Shown here in pieces: positions 1 to 8,934 of a DNA stretch of 42,231 bases. The DNA lies in NCBI GenBank assembly GCA_016931365.1, contig JAFGEY010000466.1:1-42231 (forward strand), written 5' to 3'. Source of the stretch: Anaerolineae bacterium (GTDB taxonomy: Bacteria > Chloroflexota > Anaerolineae > JAFGEY01). The position numbers and the translations under genes were made by a program. The stretch's first letter is position 1; each line of letters opens with the position of its first letter. The notes below the pieces were generated by a model that searched no databases, was not told the DNA's origin, and saw nothing but the letters and a program-made list of their open reading frames with translations.

Positions 1-2012
1 CGCAGCACCAGCTCGCCGCCGCACTGGGGGCAGGCCCGACCGACCGGCTGAGGTGCTTCACGTTTTGCTTTCTGGATATACTTGCATTTGGGATAATTGG
101 CGCAGCCGACAAAGTATCCATATTTGCCTTTGCGCCGCACCAGGTCGCTGCCGCAGTCGGGGCATTTTTCGCCCGTCGGCTGCGGCGCTTCTTTTTCGAT
201 TTTCACCGTGGGCATTTCGGTTTTGGCCTGCTCGACGTGCGGAGCCAGGTCTTTCCAGAATACGTCCAGCGTCGGCACACGTTTGGCCCGCCCATTGGCG
301 ATCTCGTCGAGCTGATCTTCCATCTGCGCGGTAAAGCCGTAATCGAACAGGTCGGCAAAAGCCTGCACCAGCATATCGCAGACGGCAAATCCCAACTCGG
401 TCGGCATGAGCACTTTGCCCTCGCGGCGCACGTAATCGCGTTCCCTGATCAGTGTCACCATCGCCGCATAGGTGGAGGGGCGGCCAATGCCGCGCCGCTC
501 CAGCTCTTTGATCAGCGAGGCCTCGGTGTAGCGCGGCGGCGGCTGGGTAAAGTGCTGCTTGGGCAGCAATTGGAGCAGTTCGAGCCACTCGCCGGCGGTC
601 AGCGGCGGCAGCGCCTGTTCCTGTTCCTCCTCTTCGCCGACGTCTTTTTCTTCCTCGTACACCTTGAGAAAGCCGTCGAATATGCAGACGCGGCCCTGCG
701 CGCGAAACAGATAGGGCAGCGGATCATCTTGGCGTTCCTTTGCAGTAGGGATTTCGGCGGTGGTCACGTCATAGAGGGCGGGCTTCATCTGGCTGGCGAT
801 AAAGCGCCGCCAGATCAGGGTGTACAGCTTGAACTGTTTGTCGTCTAGGTAGGGCTCGATGCTCTTGGGCGTGCGGCGGGGATCGGTGGGGCGGATCGCT
901 TCGTGCGCCTCCTGCGCCGATTTGACTTTGGTTTTGTACTCGGGCGGCCGCTCCGGCAGGTAGCCTTCGCCCCAGAATTTGAGCACCACCTCGCGCGCGG
1001 CAGCCTGAGCGTCGGGGGCAACATAGGTCGAGTCGGTACGCATGTAGGTGATCAAGCCCACGCTACCTTCCTCGCCCAGCTTGACCCCTTCGTAGAGCTG
1101 CTGGGCGATGCTCATGGTCAGGCGCGGCGCAAAACCGAGCACCTTGGAAGCGGCCTGCTGGAGGGTGCTGGTGGTAAAGGGCGGCCAGGGATAGCGCGGC
1201 TTGCGCTCCGTCTCGACCTTGTCGATCCAGTACGCGGCGTCTTGCAACGCGTCGACGATGGCCTGCGTGTCATCGCGGTTTTTCAGGTCGGGCTTGTGCC
1301 ACCGCCCTTCGGGATCACGGATGCGCCATAGCTGCGCCCAAAAGGGCACCGGTTCGGCGGGCGGCGCGAGGCCAAGCGGGTTTTCGTCGCTGCGCATCAC
1401 TTGCTGGAGCAAGGCTTCGATGCTCCAGTATTCCTCGGGCACAAAGGCGGCGATCTCGCGCTCGCGATCGACGACCAGGCGCAGGGCGGCTGTCTGCACT
1501 CGTCCCGCCGACAGCCCGCGCGCACCCCGGATATGCCGCCACAGCAGCGGGCTGATTGTATAGCCGACCAGCCGGTCGAGGATGCGCCGGGTTTGCTGCG
1601 CTTCGATCAGGTCGTGGTCGAGCGAGCGGGCGTGCTCAAAGGCAGTGCGGATCGCGCTGGGGGTGATCTCGTGAAAGGTCACCCGCCGCACGGGAATGCC
1701 CCTGGGCAGCGTGCGCTTGAGCGATTCGAGCACGTGCCAGCCGATGGCTTCGCCTTCGCGGTCGAGGTCGGTAGCCAGATAGAGCGTGTCGGCGCTTTCG
1801 GCGGCCTTTTTGAGCTGGTCGATCGTCTTTTTCTTGCCCGTGGCGGTGACGTACTGCGGATGAAACCCGGCCTCAATCTCAACACCGAGCGTTTTGCGTG
1901 GCAGATCGCGCACGTGGCCCATCGAGGCCAGCACGCGATACTCGCCGCCCAGGATGCCGGCGATGGTTTTCGCCTTGGCCGGCGATTCGACGATAACCAA
2001 CTTTATACTCAC
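1..2012 (-). CDS. topA: DNA topoisomerase I (3' end outside window)
   Basis: Type IA topoisomerase that relaxes negative supercoils by cutting one DNA strand. The frame starts at a GTG (2012-2010) preceded by a GGAG ribosome binding site and opens with the TOPRIM signature VIVESPAKAKTIAGIL. A second TOPRIM motif (DLDREGEAIGWHV) lies near nt 1750. The catalytic region LITYMRTDST carries the active-site tyrosine at about residue 321, and RYTEASLIKELE...GIGRPSTYA follows. The visible C-terminus holds topoisomerase zinc ribbons: a full CPDCG...CANYPKC unit, then the start of another (CPQCGGE) cut by the window edge. About 670 codons are visible, so little is missing. It lies 60 nt downstream of the RqcH-like gene on the same strand and is probably cotranscribed with it. 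The identification is secure; only the C-terminal length is unknown. Confidence 0.95.
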   Translation of the reverse strand, partial: MSIKLVIVESPAKAKTIAGILGGEYRVLASMGHVRDLPRKTLGVEIEAGFHPQYVTATGKKKTIDQLKKAAESADTLYLATDLDREGEAIGWHVLESLKRTLPRGIPVRRVTFHEITPSAIRTAFEHARSLDHDLIEAQQTRRILDRLVGYTISPLLWRHIRGARGLSAGRVQTAALRLVVDREREIAAFVPEEYWSIEALLQQVMRSDENPLGLAPPAEPVPFWAQLWRIRDPEGRWHKPDLKNRDDTQAIVDALQDAAYWIDKVETERKPRYPWPPFTTSTLQQAASKVLGFAPRLTMSIAQQLYEGVKLGEEGSVGLITYMRTDSTYVAPDAQAAAREVVLKFWGEGYLPERPPEYKTKVKSAQEAHEAIRPTDPRRTPKSIEPYLDDKQFKLYTLIWRRFIASQMKPALYDVTTAEIPTAKERQDDPLPYLFRAQGRVCIFDGFLKVYEEEKDVGEEEEQEQALPPLTAGEWLELLQLLPKQHFTQPPPRYTEASLIKELERRGIGRPSTYAAMVTLIRERDYVRREGKVLMPTELGFAVCDMLVQAFADLFDYGFTAQMEDQLDEIANGRAKRVPTLDVFWKDLAPHVEQAKTEMPTVKIEKEAPQPTGEKCPDCGSDLVRRKGKYGYFVGCANYPKCKYIQKAKREAPQPVGRACPQCGGELVL

Positions 2013-2072
2013 GCTGCTCTCCTGCGCCAATCGGAACGATGCACGAATTGCACCTATCTTGACCATGTCTCA

Positions 2073-3758
2073 TCACGGCCTGGGTTTTACCAGGATCGTC
2101 TGTTCGTTTCGGTACGTCACCTGCCCCGGTTTGCCCTGCCGGATTTTGCGCACCCATTTGCGCAGCGTGCAGGCCACGAGGACGCTGCCTTTCTCCCGGC
2201 CGGCCGAATAATAGGCCGCGAGTTCGGCGGACCGGCGCAGCGTCTCCTCCGGCGCAGGCCGTCCCTCGCACTTGACGATCACATGCGATCCTGGCACGTC
2301 TATCGCATGCAGCCACAAATCGTCGGGCGCGGCGCGGCGAAAGGTGATTTCCTCGTTTTGCCGCGCGCTTTTTCCTACCCAAATCACAAATCCTGCTTCG
2401 GATACCACGCGCAGCGGCCGTCCGCGCTGGATGTTGCGCCGGGGGCCGCTCGCATATCCCGCGTCAGTGAGTGCGCTCTGGACTTCTTGAATCTCCGGCC
2501 AGTTGGCAGCCAGTTCCAGGTCGGTGATGAGCTGATCGAGATACGCCAACTCTAACCTGGCCTGGGTCAGACGGCGGGGCGCGCCGGCATTGGCGGCCCT
2601 GGCTTTGTCGTAGCGTTTGAAATAGGCTTGCGCGTTTTCCACCGGAGTCAAGTGCGGATCAAGGTCAATTTGAAGCGGCGGACGTTCGAAATCGACCGGC
2701 GCTTCGAGTCTGGTCTGCCTACGCTCGACCGTGTGGGCATAGGCCAGAATCATCTCCCCGCTGAGGCGCAGCCTTTCGATCTCGTCTTCGGGCACCATCT
2801 GCCGCCGCAGCGCATCGTATCGGTCCTGCACGCGCTGTCGCGCCTCTTCCAGCAGGGGACGCACGCGTGCCCTGGCCGGTTTGTAGGCGTCGATGTCGTT
2901 CAGGCCAGCCTCATAACTTTCAATCGCGGCGCTGATCGACGATGCCGGGCGGTATTCTGGGTAATGGGTCAGTGCGTACGGGGCATACGCGGCGATAATG
3001 TCTTCTTCAACAGCCAGGCAGGGCGTCCAGCGGTGTTCGAGCGCGCCGGACAGCAGTCTCTCAAGGGCTGACAGCAGCACAGCCGGATCGGTGATCTGGC
3101 TGGCGTTAGTCTGAGCATTTCCGCTGGCGCGATAGATCACCTCGCGCGCGAGCAGCGGGCTGATCCCACGCACGGTGCCGACCAACACCCGCCACAACAT
3201 ATCGCCCGGTGCGGCGTCGCCGACAACGTCCCGGAGGTCGGCGAGAGTAAGGGCAGTTGGATCCAGTTTGGCTTGCTGCGGCGGAGGCGAGTAGGGCCGT
3301 CCGGGTAAGATGGGGCGCACGCGACTCATCTGCGGGGTGACGCGCTTGATCGCGTCCATCACCCGGCCTTCCTCGTCGACCAGGATCAGGTTGGCGTGGC
3401 GGCCCATGACCTCGGCGATCAGGGTATACGTGCTCGCATCGTTTTCGATCTCGATTTCGACAATGCGTTCCCAGGCGGGTTGATCGATCAATGAGATGCG
3501 CGCATTTTGGGCATATTTGCGCAGCAAAAGCAAAATGGGCGATGGCGTATCAACGCCGCGACGGAGTTTGTCGCCACACAGATGCACGCGCGCATGTTGG
3601 GCGTGCGCGGAGGTAACCAGGTAATGGCGCTGGTGCTGGGCGTAAATCTCAAAGCCGAGGGTCAGTTCATCGATCTGGACAATGGTCTGGATGCGTCCGC
3701 CGACCAAGACCTGGCATTCGTCGGCGACGGCGGCAGCAGTCAAGGCGTCGAAATACAT
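2073..3758 (-). CDS. rqcH: RqcH/NFACT-family ribosome quality control protein
   Basis: Bacterial homologue of Rqc2/NEMF (formerly FbpA-like). It is known in Bacillus to bind the stalled 50S-peptidyl-tRNA complex and direct C-terminal alanine tailing. The 561-residue product has the NFACT-N domain at the N-terminus (MYFDALTAAAVADE..., GRIQTIVQID, EVMGRHANLILVDEEG), a long helical middle (about 280-440) and a C-terminal NFACT-R domain (VIWVGKSARQNEEITF, DLWLHAIDVPGSHVIV, GSVLVACTLRKWVRK, VTYRNEQTILVKPRP). Its length matches the family. Residues 97-98 are Glu-Arg where Bacillus RqcH has Asp-Arg. The gene starts 13 nt after the stop of the upstream membrane-protein gene, so it is in an operon with it. 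The start ATG follows a GAGAGG-like site. Confidence 0.92.
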   Translation of the reverse strand: MYFDALTAAAVADECQVLVGGRIQTIVQIDELTLGFEIYAQHQRHYLVTSAHAQHARVHLCGDKLRRGVDTPSPILLLLRKYAQNARISLIDQPAWERIVEIEIENDASTYTLIAEVMGRHANLILVDEEGRVMDAIKRVTPQMSRVRPILPGRPYSPPPQQAKLDPTALTLADLRDVVGDAAPGDMLWRVLVGTVRGISPLLAREVIYRASGNAQTNASQITDPAVLLSALERLLSGALEHRWTPCLAVEEDIIAAYAPYALTHYPEYRPASSISAAIESYEAGLNDIDAYKPARARVRPLLEEARQRVQDRYDALRRQMVPEDEIERLRLSGEMILAYAHTVERRQTRLEAPVDFERPPLQIDLDPHLTPVENAQAYFKRYDKARAANAGAPRRLTQARLELAYLDQLITDLELAANWPEIQEVQSALTDAGYASGPRRNIQRGRPLRVVSEAGFVIWVGKSARQNEEITFRRAAPDDLWLHAIDVPGSHVIVKCEGRPAPEETLRRSAELAAYYSAGREKGSVLVACTLRKWVRKIRQGKPGQVTYRNEQTILVKPRP

Positions 3759-3771
3759 CTCTAGCCTCTCA

Positions 3772-5187
3772 TCAGGGCGCGAACACAGAAAGCGTGGACA
3801 GAGCGTTTTCGAGTAACATCTGCCACACCGGGGCGTTCAGCAGCAGCGCGCCGACCATCCATAGGGCGAGCAGGCCAAATGCAAAAGCAATCGTCTCCTC
3901 CCAGCGCTGCCCCTCTATCTTGGGATCGGGTTTGCCCAGACAGGCGAGCAGTCCCACCACCGCACTAACGGCCACGCCGATTCCGGCCAGGATGATGATC
4001 CACACTATTTGCGGATTGGTGTCTACCAAATAGGGGATCAATGCCCAGCGCCCGGCAACGCCAAAAGGGGTTGGCAGCCCGGCGAGCATCAACAGGCCCA
4101 GCAACAAGGCCAGCACGTTCAGCGGTCGGTGGAAAAGCAGTCCCCTGCATTGATCGAGGTCGTCCTTTTTGCCAGCGGCCTGGAACAGCGGGGTCAGTCC
4201 TGCGCCGCACAGCAGCAGCGCCAGCGACCGGCCCACAAGCATATTCACGGCAAGGGCCATACCCTCCGGCGAGCCCTGGCCCAGGGCGATCATGCTGATC
4301 CCCCAGTCGATCAGCATGGCGTATCCAATCAGGGATCCCCAACGACGTTGTCCTGGCGCGGCCAGCCCGCCCAGGATGACCGCGCCCAGGCCCAGCCAGC
4401 GGCACAGGTCAAGGATCGATCCATCCTCAAGGATCGTGGGATAGGTTTCGACAAGCTGGAAAAAGATATGGAGCATAGATACCGGCAAGATCGACAGGAT
4501 GAACGCGGGCGGCATAGGCGCGCTGAACGCCGCTGCGCCGACCAGAGCGCCGTGAAAAGGCGGCATCATCAATAACACGCTCAACCCGAGGATGCCCAGC
4601 ACCACACCCGCGCGCTGCGTCGAGGGATCGGCGTCGGACTGGAGAAAGGTGGGCAGCAAGAGCAGAAGCATCGCGGCCAGCGTGCTAGAGATGATCAACC
4701 GCAGCGCCCCCATTGTGGTACCCGGTCGCCCACCGGCAAGGACAAAGCCGGTCAGCACTGTGCCCAGCCAGAAAAAAAGGATGACATAGATGACCTGCTC
4801 TGCGGTCGCCGACAGGTTCAAGACGCCGAGCACAGCCAGTCCAAAGGGGTAAAATGCCCATCCCTGCGAGGCAGGCAGGGCCAATAAAAAGCACAGCCCG
4901 CCGACGATCAGACCAAAGACCACGATCACCGCCGAGGCAGCAGTCAATGCCCAAGGACGCCCTAAAAAGACAAAATCCGGGGTCAAGATCAGGCTGCGCC
5001 CCAGCAGCGATATCGGCTTGTCGAGCAGCCAGTACAAGGCGATCCAGCCCAAGCCCAGGCTTCCGATCGCAGCGACCAGCCCACTCAACGCCGTCCAGCG
5101 GTGAAGCAGATAAGCCAATACGGCCAAAGCCAGCGGGACAGCGAAAAAAAGCAAGGGTCCGGGGACTGTGAAGGGTGAGGCGCTCAC
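3772..5187 (-). CDS. NuoN/NuoM-like polytopic membrane protein
   Basis: A 471-residue, almost entirely hydrophobic protein with about 12-14 predicted membrane segments. Its layout resembles the proton-antiporter-like subunits of complex I, Mrp and group 4 hydrogenases. Recognisable relics include FFWLGTVLTGFVL (complex I has FWELM here), PPFHGALVGAAAFSAPMPPAF (usually PFHFWLPDAxxxAPTPVSA) and GLPTPFGVAGRW (usually GLPPLxGFxGKF). The charged residues normally used for ion transfer, the TM5 Glu and the Lys after the APTPVSA segment, seem to be absent, so transport activity is doubtful. The GTG start at 5187 overlaps the previous stop (GTGA) and has a GGAG site. It belongs to a three-gene membrane block with the next two genes upstream. 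The family-level call is an inference by eye; an unrelated polytopic protein is possible. Confidence 0.6.
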   Translation of the reverse strand: MSASPFTVPGPLLFFAVPLALAVLAYLLHRWTALSGLVAAIGSLGLGWIALYWLLDKPISLLGRSLILTPDFVFLGRPWALTAASAVIVVFGLIVGGLCFLLALPASQGWAFYPFGLAVLGVLNLSATAEQVIYVILFFWLGTVLTGFVLAGGRPGTTMGALRLIISSTLAAMLLLLLPTFLQSDADPSTQRAGVVLGILGLSVLLMMPPFHGALVGAAAFSAPMPPAFILSILPVSMLHIFFQLVETYPTILEDGSILDLCRWLGLGAVILGGLAAPGQRRWGSLIGYAMLIDWGISMIALGQGSPEGMALAVNMLVGRSLALLLCGAGLTPLFQAAGKKDDLDQCRGLLFHRPLNVLALLLGLLMLAGLPTPFGVAGRWALIPYLVDTNPQIVWIIILAGIGVAVSAVVGLLACLGKPDPKIEGQRWEETIAFAFGLLALWMVGALLLNAPVWQMLLENALSTLSVFAP

Positions 5188-5855
5188 AGCACTTCTCCGG
5201 TCAGAGCGTCGACGGTGATCAGGTAAGCAATAGTCAGCCCCAGCGACAGGTTGATTGCGGCCAGCACGCCCGTACCGGCCAGGCCAGGATGGGTCACATC
5301 AAAATAGAGCTCAAAGCCGGAGACAAGGGTGAGCAAACCCAATCCCGCTGGGAGCGGATTGGCGGTCAGCACCAGAGTCAGCAGGCCGATTAAACCCAGC
5401 CAGACGCAGGCCGGAGCGATGTCGGCAGCAATGAGGGGCAGCGGAAACGAGGTTGACACACTGTACAGCACCATGCCGAGCAGCAATACGACCAACAGGC
5501 GAAAGACCCAGCTTGTGGGGCGGAGCGGCCAGGACAGCGGCGGCAGCGGGACCTGTCCCTGTTCGCGGGCGATCTTTTGCCGTTCGATCTCAGCCTTGTG
5601 CGTGCGTTCGCTTTCGACCCAGCGCGCCGACCAATAAATCATCGGGCAGATGAGCAGGCCAACCAATACCTTGACCAAGGCCAGTTCGGGTGGGATCATA
5701 CGCAGATGGAGCACGCCGAGCAGCACGTATTGCACGAGCAACGCCCAGAGGCCAAACCGCCAGTCGCGGACAATGGCGATGATCGAGGCAGTGATCACCA
5801 GGCCGATGACAATGGGGATGCCGGAGAGATTGGCCAGTTGGGTGAGAAATGCCAT
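5184..5855 (-). CDS. Integral membrane protein of unknown function
   Basis: The likely product has 223 residues. I chose the ATG at 5855 (MAFLTQLANL) because an AGGAGAGG site lies 7 nt upstream; the ATG at 5861 is too close to that site. It has about 6-7 hydrophobic segments split by one charged cytoplasmic-looking loop at about residues 75-100 (ARWVESERTHKAEIERQKIAREQ). The C-terminal part (FELYFDVTHPGLAGTGVLAAINLSLGLTIAYLI) is small-residue rich. I recognise no family. Its position between two NuoM/N-like genes, 13 nt after one and overlapping the next by 4 nt, suggests the three proteins form one membrane complex. A NuoJ/K- or MrpC-like accessory role is only a guess from context. Confidence 0.7.
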   Translation of the reverse strand: MAFLTQLANLSGIPIVIGLVITASIIAIVRDWRFGLWALLVQYVLLGVLHLRMIPPELALVKVLVGLLICPMIYWSARWVESERTHKAEIERQKIAREQGQVPLPPLSWPLRPTSWVFRLLVVLLLGMVLYSVSTSFPLPLIAADIAPACVWLGLIGLLTLVLTANPLPAGLGLLTLVSGFELYFDVTHPGLAGTGVLAAINLSLGLTIAYLITVDALTGEVL

Positions 5856-5868
5856 CAACATTCCTCTC

Positions 5869-7662
5869 CTAGCGCGAAACCACAAAGAGCAGGACAACCA
5901 GGCAAACCAGAACAACCCAGGCCATATATCCTGCACCTTCGATGACAAGCGTCGTTCCCCAGATCAGTCCGCGCAGTTGGCCCAACGCCTTTTGCAGAGC
6001 GCGATAGAGCCAATCCAACCCAAAGAGTCGTTCGATCAGCGGCCACCAGTTTTGAAACAGATCCAGGATCGCCGCTTGTCGTCGGTAGGCAACGATGCCA
6101 CCGACGGCTGGCAGTAACAGGGCGGCCCATACGGGCAGCCTGGGAACGCTCAACCAATAGGACAAGCCAGCAAAAGTGCGTTCCTGGCTCAACAGATTGG
6201 GGAACAGACCCAGAACCAAGAGGCTCAAGGCCGGAATCGCACCGGCCAAATAAGCGAGATCGACTTGGGCGCTCATACTGCGAACGGCAGGCAGCCAACG
6301 GTAGGTAATCTGGTCGCGTGCAGCGTCGATCCGCCGGGCAATGCGGGGATACGAGGCCAGACGGCGCATCCATGCATCAGGTAGCGTCAGACCGAGTGGC
6401 GCGGAAACGCGATCGGACTCGGTTTCGGATGCGGTCCGATCGGGTGCTGTGTCGGGCATGCTTTCCAGGTCAAGCAAAATGCGCAGCAGCGCGCCCAAAA
6501 AGAGCACCTCAGAGGTCATCATCAACAGCAAAGCGAGCCATTTTTGTCCTTGAAAAATGGCCGCATAGATGGCGATCCGTACTGGAAAGCCCAGGGTCAG
6601 TGGCAGGCCGATCTGAGCGCCCAGGGCGAGGACGAGCGGCAAAGCGCGCCACCAGGTATGCAGATCGGCGAGTTTCAGGTGTTGGCATTGACTCCACGCC
6701 AATCGCAAGGTCAGAACACTCACGATAGCATTGACGCCCGCAGCCAACTGGATGGTAGAATCAAGCCCCAACCCGACGGCGCACAAAATCATCCCCAGGC
6801 CATAAAAAATGGTATTGTCGACTAACCGGGCGGGCGTTTCGGCACCCCAGGCGCGCAGCGCTCCGATCAGCAAAATCAGTGCGGCCCAGATCACAACCAG
6901 GGTCTGCCGCATGCCGTCGAGGGTGAACGCGTTCCATGCGAGGAGTTTTTGACCCAAGGCAACGGCCAGCATCGACGGCAAGAAAAAGGCCATCATCTGC
7001 AAAGAGGGCGGCGTTCGAACCGTTGAGGCGCTGGCAGCGGCTTGCCAGGTAGGCAGCGGCGACGGCATCAAACGAAAAGCCAGGGCCAGCATCAACAATG
7101 TGGTTGCGGCAGACTTGAGTTCGATGGATTTCGCAGACGCCTGTCCGGCCGACAGTTCAAGCATCGCGCCGGCCGCGAACAGGGCCGCGCCCAACAGGCT
7201 TCCCAAACCGGTCCAGGTCAGGTGATCGATATCAATCCGGTCATGGGCCAGAAGGTAGAGCAGCGCGACATCAGTCAGCACCCAGGCGATGACCAATAGC
7301 GTACGATCGTGGCCCAGGATCAAGATCAGCGCGCTACCCAGCGCGGCCAGCCGGCCGGCCCGGCCTCGAGGCGGCCGACCCCAGGTGGCGAGCGAGGTTG
7401 CCAACGCGCCGATCAGCAGAATAAAGGCCAGCGTCCAGGCTGGTTTGTCAGCGCTCAGTGCAACATCGGACAGCCGGCTTGGACGGACAGCCTCGCCGAT
7501 GTGGGGAATGCTGATCAGCAGAAAAACGATCGCCAGGACAAGGACGACGGTTTCGGCCTGGCCTTTATCTTGCGAACGTAAGAACCGATCTGAAATGTAC
7601 AAGACCACAGCCCCGAGCCCTAGCACGATCAAGGGAGCCAGGATGGTCGAAAAAACGCTCAT
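5869..7662 (-). CDS. NuoM/NuoL-like polytopic membrane protein
   Basis: A 597-residue multi-spanning protein with about 14 or more hydrophobic segments, first gene of the minus-strand block. The start ATG at 7662 follows a strong GGAGG site. Internal similarity to antiporter-like complex I subunits is weak but visible: LLVIAWVLTDVALLYLLA sits where the FWELM segment is expected, and AFRLMPSPLPTWQAAASASTVRTPPS sits where PFHxWLPxAxxxAPTPVS is expected. A soluble, acidic loop (about residues 400-440, DLESMPDTAPDRTASETESDR) separates the core from a C-terminal bundle. The key Glu and Lys residues of ion-translocating members are not evident. A promoter lies just upstream at 7685-7713. No NADH- or quinone-module genes are nearby, so this is not a canonical complex I operon. 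Confidence 0.6.
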   Translation of the reverse strand: MSVFSTILAPLIVLGLGAVVLYISDRFLRSQDKGQAETVVLVLAIVFLLISIPHIGEAVRPSRLSDVALSADKPAWTLAFILLIGALATSLATWGRPPRGRAGRLAALGSALILILGHDRTLLVIAWVLTDVALLYLLAHDRIDIDHLTWTGLGSLLGAALFAAGAMLELSAGQASAKSIELKSAATTLLMLALAFRLMPSPLPTWQAAASASTVRTPPSLQMMAFFLPSMLAVALGQKLLAWNAFTLDGMRQTLVVIWAALILLIGALRAWGAETPARLVDNTIFYGLGMILCAVGLGLDSTIQLAAGVNAIVSVLTLRLAWSQCQHLKLADLHTWWRALPLVLALGAQIGLPLTLGFPVRIAIYAAIFQGQKWLALLLMMTSEVLFLGALLRILLDLESMPDTAPDRTASETESDRVSAPLGLTLPDAWMRRLASYPRIARRIDAARDQITYRWLPAVRSMSAQVDLAYLAGAIPALSLLVLGLFPNLLSQERTFAGLSYWLSVPRLPVWAALLLPAVGGIVAYRRQAAILDLFQNWWPLIERLFGLDWLYRALQKALGQLRGLIWGTTLVIEGAGYMAWVVLVCLVVLLFVVSR

Positions 7663-7684
7663 ACATATCCTCCAAGGCAGAGCG

Positions 7685-7713
7685 ATTCTACCACAACCAT
7701 ATCAAAAGCACAA
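7685..7713 (-). promoter_or_regulatory. Promoter for the minus-strand membrane protein/rqcH/topA unit
   Basis: On the minus strand, TTGTGC (7713-7708) and TAGAAT (7690-7685) are separated by 17 nt. The initiation site would fall about 15 nt before the gene's GGAGG ribosome binding site. It is back-to-back with the lipoprotein promoter at 7737-7765. Confidence 0.6.
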
Positions 7714-7736
7714 TCTGGGCATCTGGGCGGTTCTGA

Positions 7737-7765
7737 TTGACTTTAGGCCAAAGTTGCACTATACT
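7737..7765 (+). promoter_or_regulatory. Sigma-70-type promoter of the NBR1-domain lipoprotein gene
   Basis: TTGACT (7737-7742) and TATACT (7760-7765) are spaced by exactly 17 nt. Transcription would start near 7772, leaving a short leader of about 35 nt before the chosen ATG at 7807. Confidence 0.75.
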
Positions 7766-7806
7766 CCGCCCATGCTGTGCAAAAACTTGAGTTGTCAGGA
7801 AATACG

Positions 7807-8574
7807 ATGCTGAATACATTTCGGAAGCAATTTATGATATTTTTCGTCGGCATGCTGCTGGTCGCTTGCGTATCGAGCTACAGCGATGTGCCGACGATCT
7901 CGATCTCCTCACCTGCAAACGAGGTCGAAGTGAGGCTGGGGGAACGTGTGTTGGTGCAATCGGTGGCCCAAGATGATCGGGAGATCGCCAAAATCGAATT
8001 GTGGGGCAACGGGCGACTCTACCAGGTGAACAGACCGGGTAAGAACGACAATCTCACCTCTTTTGACGTGATTCAGATTTGGGATGCCTCTTCTTTGGGC
8101 GCGCACACACTGATGGTCAAAGCGCACGATGTCGATGGGCAGGTCAGCTTGCCTTCCAGTGTGGTGGTCAATGTGCTGCCCCCGCTCCCCACGCCGACGC
8201 CCGCACCCACCGTCGAGCCGACATCAGTCGTCGATCCTGAATGCAAGCCATCGGCGCGTTTTGTCGAAGACGTGACCGTTCCAGACGATTCGTTGTATAA
8301 CAGCGGCGTTCGTTTTACAAAGACCTGGCGTCTGCGCAACGATGGTGAGTGCTTTTGGGAGCCGGGCACCGAATGGGTGTTCATCTCGGGGATGTCGATG
8401 AACGCGCAGTCGCCGACGGCCGTCGAACTTGCCGAGCCGGGCCGGATCGTGGACGTAAGCGTGGACATGGTCGCGCCCGATGCGCCGGGGTCCTATACAG
8501 GCTATTGGCGGCTCCGACGTCCCAATGGCGATTTTTTCGGCGACCAAGCCTATGTGCGGATCATCGTTCCCTGA
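7807..8574 (+). CDS. Lipoprotein with Ig-like and NBR1-like (FW) domains
   Basis: A 255-residue exported lipoprotein. The start is placed at ATG 7807 (MLNTFRKQFM) because it gives a clean lipoprotein signal peptide ending in the lipobox LVAC, and an AGGAAA site lies upstream. An upstream GTG at 7777 would bury the signal. Residues after the lipidated Cys form an Ig/cadherin-like domain (PTISISSPANEVEVRLGERV...IAKIELWGNGRL...HTLMVKAHDVDGQVS). A Pro/Thr linker (PTPTPAPTVEPT) leads to a C-terminal NBR1 'four tryptophan' type domain: FTKTWRLRNDGECFWEPGTEWVF...GSYTGYWRLRRPNGDFFG. This arrangement is common in Chloroflexota surface lipoproteins, where it probably mediates protein-protein contacts outside the membrane. 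It is transcribed divergently from the membrane-protein operon. Confidence 0.82.
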   Translation: MLNTFRKQFMIFFVGMLLVACVSSYSDVPTISISSPANEVEVRLGERVLVQSVAQDDREIAKIELWGNGRLYQVNRPGKNDNLTSFDVIQIWDASSLGAHTLMVKAHDVDGQVSLPSSVVVNVLPPLPTPTPAPTVEPTSVVDPECKPSARFVEDVTVPDDSLYNSGVRFTKTWRLRNDGECFWEPGTEWVFISGMSMNAQSPTAVELAEPGRIVDVSVDMVAPDAPGSYTGYWRLRRPNGDFFGDQAYVRIIVP

Positions 8575-8662
8575 TCAATACATCGCTGTCGTGATTACGC
8601 ATCTGTAATTGAATCGTAACAGCATAGCAACCATTTTATGATATGATCAAGAGGAAAGATTT

Positions 8663-8854
8663 ATGTCAGACCGGTTTCGTTCAGTGCTCGTCCAAATTGA
8701 TACTGACAAGTCCAAGGCTGGCCCGTGCATGAGACTTGCGTATCAAATCCAGCTTGGCAGAGTACTAGCGCAAACGCACTATGCTCTTTACCAAATGAAT
8801 CATATATCTGGTAGCTGTGATAACTTTAGATCGGCATGTGACGGTTCTGGTTGA
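8663..8854 (+). CDS. Possible small protein of 63 residues (doubtful)
   Basis: Within the 360-nt stretch 8575-8934 this is the only plausible short frame. Its ATG is preceded by an AGAGGAAAG ribosome-binding-like site at a good distance. The peptide (MSDRFRSVLVQIDTDKSK...) has no recognisable motif, signal or membrane segment. Its end overlaps the -35 element of the next promoter. The stretch could equally be a non-coding leader or spacer. Nothing else was found in the interval apart from the promoter at 8851. Confidence 0.25.
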   Translation: MSDRFRSVLVQIDTDKSKAGPCMRLAYQIQLGRVLAQTHYALYQMNHISGSCDNFRSACDGSG

Positions 8855-8879
8855 CTTGCTCGACAAGACAAGGTATAAT
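8851..8879 (+). promoter_or_regulatory. Strong sigma-70-type promoter for the PATAN/GTPase/hydrolase operon
   Basis: TTGACT (8851-8856) and a perfect TATAAT (8874-8879) are separated by 17 nt. The start site would be near 8886, about 50 nt before the PATAN gene. This is probably the main promoter for the gene train up to 14405. Confidence 0.82.
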
Positions 8880-8934
8880 AAATACGTGCTTTTTGGCATG
8901 GCAGGCCGTGTCTTTCGGTGTAAGAGGATAAAAG

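Noticed and set aside
1401..2555. 384-codon open frame on the plus strand, and similar long plus-strand frames at 237-848 and 903-1331
   Set aside because: They are antisense to topA/rqcH, have no recognisable domain, and the minus strand carries clear TOPRIM, catalytic-Tyr and NFACT motifs.
3772..7662. A canonical complex I (nuo) or Mrp operon
   Set aside because: Only three membrane proteins are present, the key motifs are degenerate, and no NADH, FeS or quinone-module genes are nearby.
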